From JAVBWI01 sp036677445 (lineage in GTDB: Bacteria > Bacillota > Clostridia > Christensenellales > CAG-138): 64,000 bases of DNA. Within the stretch, counting starts at the first letter, position 1. Each line of letters starts with the position of its first letter. A program made the translations under genes and the position numbers. The notes beneath the pieces were generated by a model. That model had not been told where the DNA came from, ran no database searches, and was given only the letters and a program-made list of their open reading frames with translations. The stretch is from contig JAVBWI010000023.1 in assembly GCA_036677445.1 (NCBI GenBank), forward strand, positions 1 through 64,000. The letters run 5' to 3'. Of this stretch, positions 59,495 to 64,000 are shown one piece after another.

Positions 59495-60340
59495 ATGAAA
59501 CCAGAACTCAAGCGGGAGCTGAAGGATTTCGCACTCCAGATCCGCATCGCCTGCCTTGAAGAATTAAAGTCTCTTGGCTTCGGCCACGTCGGCGGTTCTC
59601 TGAGCGTAATAGACGTGCTGGCGGTGCTTTATGGCGCGGTCATGAAGGTGGACCCCAAGAATCCTTCCTGGCCTGAGCGGGACAAACTGGTCTGCTCCAA
59701 AGGCCATGCCGGCCCTGCCGTATACGCCACGCTTGCTCTCAAGGGGTATTTCCCGTATGAAATGCTGATGACCCTGAACAAGCCGGGTACATTGCTGCCC
59801 AGCCATTGTGACCGCAACAAGACCCCCGGCGTGGACATGACTACGGGATCACTGGGGCAGGGTACCTCGCTTGCGGTTGGTCTTGCCATGGGCGATGCGC
59901 TCAAGAAGCGCGGCAACCGCGTATTCCTAATCTCCGGCGACGGCGAGTTGAACGAAGGCCAGACGTGGGAGGCCGCTATGCTGGCAAGCGCCCGCAAGGT
60001 ATCCAACCTGATCTGGTTCGTGGATGAAAATAAGAAGCAGCTGGACGGCCCGACAAACAGCATACTGCCGCAAGGCGACATTGCCGCAAAGTTCGAGGCG
60101 TTCGGCTTTGACACGCAACACATCCCCGGCAACGATGTTGAGGCGATCTACGAGGCGATCGAGCGCACAAAGGCCATTACAGACAAGCCGCACGCCATCG
60201 TGCTCGATACCGTCAAAGGCGCGGGCGTCAAGCAGGTGGAAGAAACCGCGGCCAACCATTCCATGGCGGTCAAGGCCGAGATTTTTGACGGATGGATCGC
60301 GGGCCTGAAAGCAGAGCGCCAGGCGCTCGCAGCAGAGTGA
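59495..60340 (+). CDS. Transketolase, N-terminal subunit
   Basis: A 281-residue subunit with the thiamine diphosphate motif GDGELNEGQTWEAAMLAS and HVGGSLSVIDVLAVLYG. Together with the next gene it forms a split transketolase of the pentose phosphate pathway, usual in Bacillota anaerobes. ATG 59495 with GGAGG. Confidence 0.95.
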   Translation: MKPELKRELKDFALQIRIACLEELKSLGFGHVGGSLSVIDVLAVLYGAVMKVDPKNPSWPERDKLVCSKGHAGPAVYATLALKGYFPYEMLMTLNKPGTLLPSHCDRNKTPGVDMTTGSLGQGTSLAVGLAMGDALKKRGNRVFLISGDGELNEGQTWEAAMLASARKVSNLIWFVDENKKQLDGPTNSILPQGDIAAKFEAFGFDTQHIPGNDVEAIYEAIERTKAITDKPHAIVLDTVKGAGVKQVEETAANHSMAVKAEIFDGWIAGLKAERQALAAE

Positions 60341-60354
60341 GGGGAGGAGATCGT

Positions 60355-61314
60355 ATGAAGATCGTATATAACGGCAGCATGGACCCTGTGGCCTTCAAAG
60401 ATCTGCTGGGCGAAACGATACCGCGTCTGATCGCGGAGGATCCCGATGTTATTTATCTGGATGCGGATCTTATGAGTTGCATCGGAACGACGAAGTTTGC
60501 CGAGGCCCACCCCGAATCCGCCATCAACTGCGGCATCTCCGAAGCAAACATGATCGGCACGGCCTGCGGGCTTTCGGCTGCCGGATTCAAGCCCATCGTG
60601 CATACGTTTGGCCCGTTTGCTTCGCGCCGCGTGTTCGACCAGATATTTCTTTCCGGCGGATATGCAAAGAACAATATCACGGTGCTCGGCACCGACCCCG
60701 GCGTCACGGCGACATTCAACGGCGGTACGCATATGCCCTTTGAGGATATGGCGCTTTATCGTGCCATCCCCGGGGCAAAGATATTCGATATCACAGATTC
60801 CGCCATGCTGCTGAGCGTGCTTACGCAGGCAAAGGATATCCCGGGCGTAAAGTACATCCGCGTTGGCCGTAAGACGGCCGCCAAGGTATACGAAACGGGC
60901 AGCGTCATGCCCATCGGAAAAGGCATCACGCTGCGTGAAGGCAAGGATGCGGTGGTATTCGCTTCCGGCATTATGGTGCACGAAGCCATGCAGGCGGCCG
61001 AACAGCTTGAAGCGGAAGGCATTGAGGTCGCGGTCGTGGATATGTTCACCGTAAAGCCCATCGACGAAGAAGCCATCGTGAAATATGCCAAAGCGACCGG
61101 CGCCGTAGTCACCGCGGAAAACCACAACAAGATCGGCGGTCTCTACAGCGCCGTGTGCGATGTGCTTGCGCGCGCCTGCCCCACCCCCGCAGAGTATGTA
61201 GCGGTGGAGGATGTGTTCGGCGAAGTCGGCCCGCAGGATTATCTGCAGGAGCGTTTTGGGCTGACCGCCGCCAACGTCGTGAAAAAAGTCAAAGCGGTAC
61301 TCGCCCGCAAATAA
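60355..61314 (+). CDS. Transketolase, C-terminal subunit
   Basis: A 319-residue subunit with the central pyrimidine-binding and C-terminal domains: LGETIPRLIAEDPDVIYLDAD, INCGISEANMIGTACGLSAA, VDMFTVKPIDEEAIVKYAKA. Partner of the preceding gene, 14 nt apart, RBS GGGGAGGAG. Terminator follows. Confidence 0.95.
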   Translation: MKIVYNGSMDPVAFKDLLGETIPRLIAEDPDVIYLDADLMSCIGTTKFAEAHPESAINCGISEANMIGTACGLSAAGFKPIVHTFGPFASRRVFDQIFLSGGYAKNNITVLGTDPGVTATFNGGTHMPFEDMALYRAIPGAKIFDITDSAMLLSVLTQAKDIPGVKYIRVGRKTAAKVYETGSVMPIGKGITLREGKDAVVFASGIMVHEAMQAAEQLEAEGIEVAVVDMFTVKPIDEEAIVKYAKATGAVVTAENHNKIGGLYSAVCDVLARACPTPAEYVAVEDVFGEVGPQDYLQERFGLTAANVVKKVKAVLARK

Positions 61315-61337
61315 TTCCCTGTTTTCGGGGCTTTTCC

Positions 61338-61370
61338 GACTGCGCGCAAATACTTTGCGCGCAGTCTTTT
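61338..61370 (+). terminator. Transketolase operon terminator
   Basis: GACTGCGCGCAAA and TTTGCGCGCAGTC form a perfect 13-bp stem with a 3-nt loop and TTTT. Confidence 0.8.
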
Positions 61371-61428
61371 CCGTAAAGCCGGCCTGTTTCAGACAGTTTG
61401 TATATGCACACAGGCGTGCGAAAAAAGG

Positions 61429-61458
61429 TTGACAACCCCCCTTTTCATTCAGTATAAT
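61429..61458 (+). promoter_or_regulatory. tRNA-Leu promoter
   Basis: TTGACA at 61429-61434, 18-nt spacer, TATAAT at 61453-61458, a few nt before the tRNA. Confidence 0.85.
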
Positions 61459-61470
61459 GTTTCTTGCAGC

Positions 61471-61553
61471 GCGGTAGTGCTGGAACTGGCAGACAGGCAC
61501 GTTTGAGGGGCGTGTGCGCGAGCGTATGGGTTCAAGTCCCATCTACCGCACCA
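61471..61553 (+). tRNA. tRNA-Leu (GAG)
   Basis: Class II tRNA with a long variable arm, acceptor GCGGTAG/CTACCGC, anticodon loop TTGAGGG (GAG), encoded CCA. Confidence 0.93.
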
Positions 61554-61568
61554 GACATTAATACAATG

Positions 61569-61596
61569 AAAACCTCCAGAAGTTCTGGGGGTTTTC
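61569..61596 (+). terminator. tRNA-Leu terminator
   Basis: AAAACCTCCAGAA pairs with TTCTGGGGGTTTT-like sequence; T-run on the plus strand. Confidence 0.65.
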
Positions 61597-61912
61597 GCGT
61601 TTGGGGCTTATTTAACCACTTCCTGGATGAATTCTTTTCCCCTTGATCTTTCCATTATTATCTAAAAGTGAACCTACCTGAACCCACTTAGGGAATTTGA
61701 CTGGGGAGTGTGTTCATACCTTATAGCGAATCCTCGATGGACATATTTCCGAAGACATGGTGGAACGAACCGTTCATATTGATGTCTTGAGTGTAATTTT
61801 ACATATATCCGTCGTGGGAAACAAGTCCACCGAAAAATCCGTTCTCGGGAATAAGTCCCATTATGGCCTCGAGAGGTCGATTTGGATAACATCCAAATTA
61901 TCAGATATGTTC

Positions 61913-61941
61913 AAGACCTGCCCTTTTTTCGGCAGGTCTTT
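61913..61941 (+). terminator. Terminator-like hairpin in the gene-poor stretch
   Basis: AAGACCTGCC and GGCAGGTCTT, perfect 10-bp stem, 8-nt loop, followed by TCATTT. Confidence 0.5.
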
Positions 61942-62123
61942 CATTTCGTTAGAATTTCAAGTTTCATAGTAATGGCAGTTACTATATCCAGACCGGGATT
62001 GCAAACTGAATGCAATGTTGAATATTTCCTCAACGATATCAACATTACCTATGTTGTACGGCAATTAAAAAGGAGTGCAGCCCTATTTTTTGACCTGATT
62101 AAGTGAATTTTATAAAAATTTAC

Positions 62124-62177
62124 TATAGACCCGTAGGTCTATATGCGCTATAATCGTTATAGACCCGCCGGTCTACC
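62124..62177. promoter_or_regulatory. Promoter with two TetR-type operators
   Basis: TATAGACCCGTAGGTCTATA at 62124-62143 and TAGACCCGCCGGTCTA at 62160-62175 share TAGACC-N4-GGTCTA. They flank TATAAT at 62149-62154; the first overlaps the -35 (TAGACC). Likely autoregulation by the adjacent TetR protein. Confidence 0.8.
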
Positions 62178-62208
62178 ATGATGCTTCTTGACTGAAAGGG
62201 GTAAGGCT

Positions 62209-62829
62209 ATGTACGAAAGATTCTATGAACTTGATATGGAAAAGCAGCAGCGCATTTTAGACGCCTCGCTGGAGGAGTTTTCCCAAAATGGTTATGAGCT
62301 TGCCAATACCAACGAGCTTGTCAAAAGGGCCAATATCGGCAAGGGGATGTTGTTCCGTTACTTTGATAGTAAGGCAGGGTTGTTTTTCTATCTGGCGGAT
62401 TATTGCTTTGACAGGATAGAAAAAGAACTGTTTGATAGGCTGGATTTGAATGACCGGGATATATTTTCAAGATACCGACAGCTTGAGCAATTAAAAGCAT
62501 CCATGTTGAAAAAAAACAGTACACTCTATTCTTTTGCCGCTGTTGCACTAAATACGCAAAATAAAGAGCTGATAGATGGTATGTATGAAAAGAAACGACG
62601 CTTTATCCAGTCTGGGAATAGGATCTTTAACAATCTGGACACAAGCCGTTTCCGCGACGAGACATCGGTAGACAGGGTAGTTAAAATTATCGCGTGGACG
62701 GTTTCCAGCTTTGAGCGCGAACTACTGCCGAAAGCGGGAGAGCTTCTAAAAGCATCAGACATGCAGGATAAATTTTTCCAAGAGTTTGATGCCTATCTGA
62801 AAACAATGGAACAGAACTTTTACAAATAA
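62209..62829 (+). CDS. TetR-family repressor
   Basis: A 206-residue regulator. HTH: KQQRILDASLEEFSQNGYEL then RANIGKGMLFRYFDSKAGLF. The rest is an all-helical ligand domain. It probably represses itself and the exporter through the two palindromes upstream. ATG 62209 has AAAGGGG; a TTG seven codons earlier is possible. Confidence 0.9.
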   Translation: MYERFYELDMEKQQRILDASLEEFSQNGYELANTNELVKRANIGKGMLFRYFDSKAGLFFYLADYCFDRIEKELFDRLDLNDRDIFSRYRQLEQLKASMLKKNSTLYSFAAVALNTQNKELIDGMYEKKRRFIQSGNRIFNNLDTSRFRDETSVDRVVKIIAWTVSSFERELLPKAGELLKASDMQDKFFQEFDAYLKTMEQNFYK

Positions 62830-62843
62830 GGAGGGGATTTTTT

Positions 62844-63758
62844 ATGTTAGCGATACAGACGCAGAGGTTGACCAAGACATTTGGGAAAACAAAAGCCCTC
62901 AATGAGTTGAACTTTGAAGTAAAGCAGTGCGAAACGCACGGCTTTCTCGGGCCAAACGGCGCGGGCAAGTCCACGACCATCCGCGTGTTAATCGGCGCGC
63001 TCAAAAGGGATGGCGGTGAGGCAAAGCTGTTTGGCGGCGACGTGTGGCGCGACGCGGAATCGCTGCACAAAAGGCTTGTTTATGTGCCAGGGGATGTACG
63101 GCTGTGGCCAAATCTTACCGGTGGTGAGGTCATCGACCTGTTAGGAAAACTGCGCAATGGCTTTTCAGCCGTAAAGCGCAAGGAATACATTGAACGCTTC
63201 CAGCTAGACCCCACAAAAAAATGCCGGTCATACTCGACGGGCAATCTGCAAAAGGTGGCGTTGGTTTCGGCATTTGCTTCCGATGTGGATTTATACCTGT
63301 TCGATGAACCGACCAGCGGCCTTGACCCTTTGATGGAGGCGGTTTTCACGCAAAGCGTATTGGAACTCAAAAAGGCCGGCAAGACGGTTTTGCTATCCAG
63401 CCACATTCTTGCGGAAGTGGAGGCTCTTTGTGACCGCATCAGCATTATCCGGGACGGAAAAATCGTGGAGTCCGGTACATTGGTCAAACTGCGTCATTTG
63501 ACGCGCAGCAACGTAACCGTTTCCACCGCAAAGCCGGTGATGGGGCTTGAAACCCTATCCGGCGTTCACGATCTCAATGTCGATGGAAACACGTCTCATT
63601 TTCAAGTGGACGACGCGGAAATGTCCAATGTGATGCGGCATATCACAGGCTATGAAATTCTCTCTTTAGTATGTACGCCGCCCACTCTGGAAGAACTTTT
63701 TCTGCGTCACTACGGCGACCAAATTCCCAGAACTGCACCCACGAAAGGCGGTGTGTGA
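62844..63758 (+). CDS. ABC exporter ATP-binding protein
   Basis: A 304-residue ATPase. Walker A GPNGAGKST, signature YSTGNLQKVALVSAF (a variant of LSGGQ), Walker B LYLFDEPTSGLD and H-loop SSHILAEVEAL. About 85 residues follow the ATPase core, as in drug exporters with a C-terminal extension. It partners the following permease. Confidence 0.92.
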   Translation: MLAIQTQRLTKTFGKTKALNELNFEVKQCETHGFLGPNGAGKSTTIRVLIGALKRDGGEAKLFGGDVWRDAESLHKRLVYVPGDVRLWPNLTGGEVIDLLGKLRNGFSAVKRKEYIERFQLDPTKKCRSYSTGNLQKVALVSAFASDVDLYLFDEPTSGLDPLMEAVFTQSVLELKKAGKTVLLSSHILAEVEALCDRISIIRDGKIVESGTLVKLRHLTRSNVTVSTAKPVMGLETLSGVHDLNVDGNTSHFQVDDAEMSNVMRHITGYEILSLVCTPPTLEELFLRHYGDQIPRTAPTKGGV

Positions 63759-63760
63759 AT

Positions 63761-64000
63761 ATGAAAAGCAAAGTAATACGGGATACAGGCTACTATCTGC
63801 GAGTTATATTTCGCCGTGACCGTATCCGGCTTATCCTCTGGCCGCTCTTGTTTACCATACTCCTTGTCTATTCAGCGTGGAGTTTGGTAGACTTGCTACC
63901 GGATCAGGCGGCGATTGAAACGGAAGCGGAAATACTCAAAAACCCGTTCACCATTGCCACATCGGGGCCGGGGTACGGGCTGGGCGCTCCCAATCTTGGC
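63761..64000 (+). CDS. ABC exporter permease, N-terminal fragment
   Basis: The first 80 codons only, running off the right edge. MKSKVIRDTGYYLRVIFRRD is followed by a TM helix (LILWPLLFTILLVYSAWSL) and an extracellular stretch. This looks like the large permease of TetR-controlled antibiotic exporters. Starts 2 nt after the ATPase stop. Confidence 0.85.
   Translation, partial: MKSKVIRDTGYYLRVIFRRDRIRLILWPLLFTILLVYSAWSLVDLLPDQAAIETEAEILKNPFTIATSGPGYGLGAPNLG

Larger units (their letters stand above)
61554..62208. other. Gene-poor region with possible gene remnants
   Basis: About 650 nt. It starts with a tRNA terminator (61569-61596) preceded by ATTAATACAATGAAAA, a motif shared with the tRNA-Glu flank. 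A frame of about 70 codons at 61757-61969 (MVERTVHIDVLSVILHISVV) lacks a good RBS and may be decayed. A hairpin terminator is at 61913-61941. The rest is AT-rich; the TetR operators lie at its end. Confidence 0.45.

Noticed and set aside
61757..61969. 70-codon plus-strand frame as a gene
   Set aside because: No RBS, an upstream stop in frame, and no recognisable domain; described only as a possible remnant.
1..64000. CRISPR array
   Set aside because: No regularly spaced 25-40 bp repeats with unique spacers; the pentamer arrays at 23.1 kb have far too short a period.

Overview
The window reads as a chromosome segment of a low-to-mid GC, low-redundancy anaerobic Bacillota (Clostridia-type) genome. 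Supporting signs are strong AGGAGG ribosome binding sites with frequent GTG/TTG starts, Rex, a butyrate kinase/phosphotransbutyrylase pair, a SleB-type spore cortex hydrolase, RsfS, a NadD-YqeK fusion and Gram-positive SOS and promoter signals. The genus cannot be read from the sequence. No integrase, rRNA or CRISPR array is present.

Positions 1-28.2 kb are most of an HK97-type siphoprophage. It is read leftward (minus strand) from a divergent lysogeny switch at 27.1-27.25 kb, where an XRE repressor and an ImmA/IrrE protease run rightward. The early block (27.1-16 kb) holds a zinc ribbon protein, a sigma-like factor, an SNF2 helicase, recombination-type proteins, family A DNA polymerase, a DUF4406-like protein, a primase-helicase, VRR-NUC and an ArpU/RinA-like sigma factor. 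Then come HNH, small terminase, two ParB-fused DNA methyltransferases, a phage protein sharing a C-terminal module with its neighbour, an amidoligase plus gamma-glutamylcyclotransferase pair, large terminase, portal, ClpP-like protease, capsid, head-tail connectors, major tail protein and a -1 frameshifted tail chaperone pair. The tape measure gene runs off the left edge. Two self-contained insertions (morons) interrupt the phage. Integrase and lysis genes must lie beyond the left edge.

Positions 28.2-39.7 kb are ordinary chromosome: a WYL regulator, an EamA transporter, a phosphodiester glycosidase, a P-type ATPase, a two-component system, a GT2-GtrA glycosyltransferase, a phosphoesterase lipoprotein and a frameshifted SleB hydrolase. 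From 39.84 to 42.42 kb a near-perfect 25-bp direct repeat brackets a YolD/UvrX SOS polymerase cassette next to tRNA-Glu, which looks like a small inserted element.

Positions 42.6-61.6 kb are housekeeping and transport genes: an ABC-2 permease, xpt, rex, rsfS, nadD-yqeK, an NSS transporter, ptb-buk, murI, a TRAP-TAXI system, an ada-ogt-alkA alkylation repair operon, a split transketolase and tRNA-Leu. After a gene-poor stretch (61.6-62.1 kb) comes a TetR-controlled ABC exporter that runs off the right edge.

The most unusual signals are regulatory and structural. They are a mutually exclusive hairpin switch ahead of the phage sigma gene, an inverted 9-bp iteron cluster around an AT-rich core beside the primase, two pentamer-periodic arrays around a hairpin, and a promoter/peptide/terminator unit on the opposite strand between the two methyltransferases.
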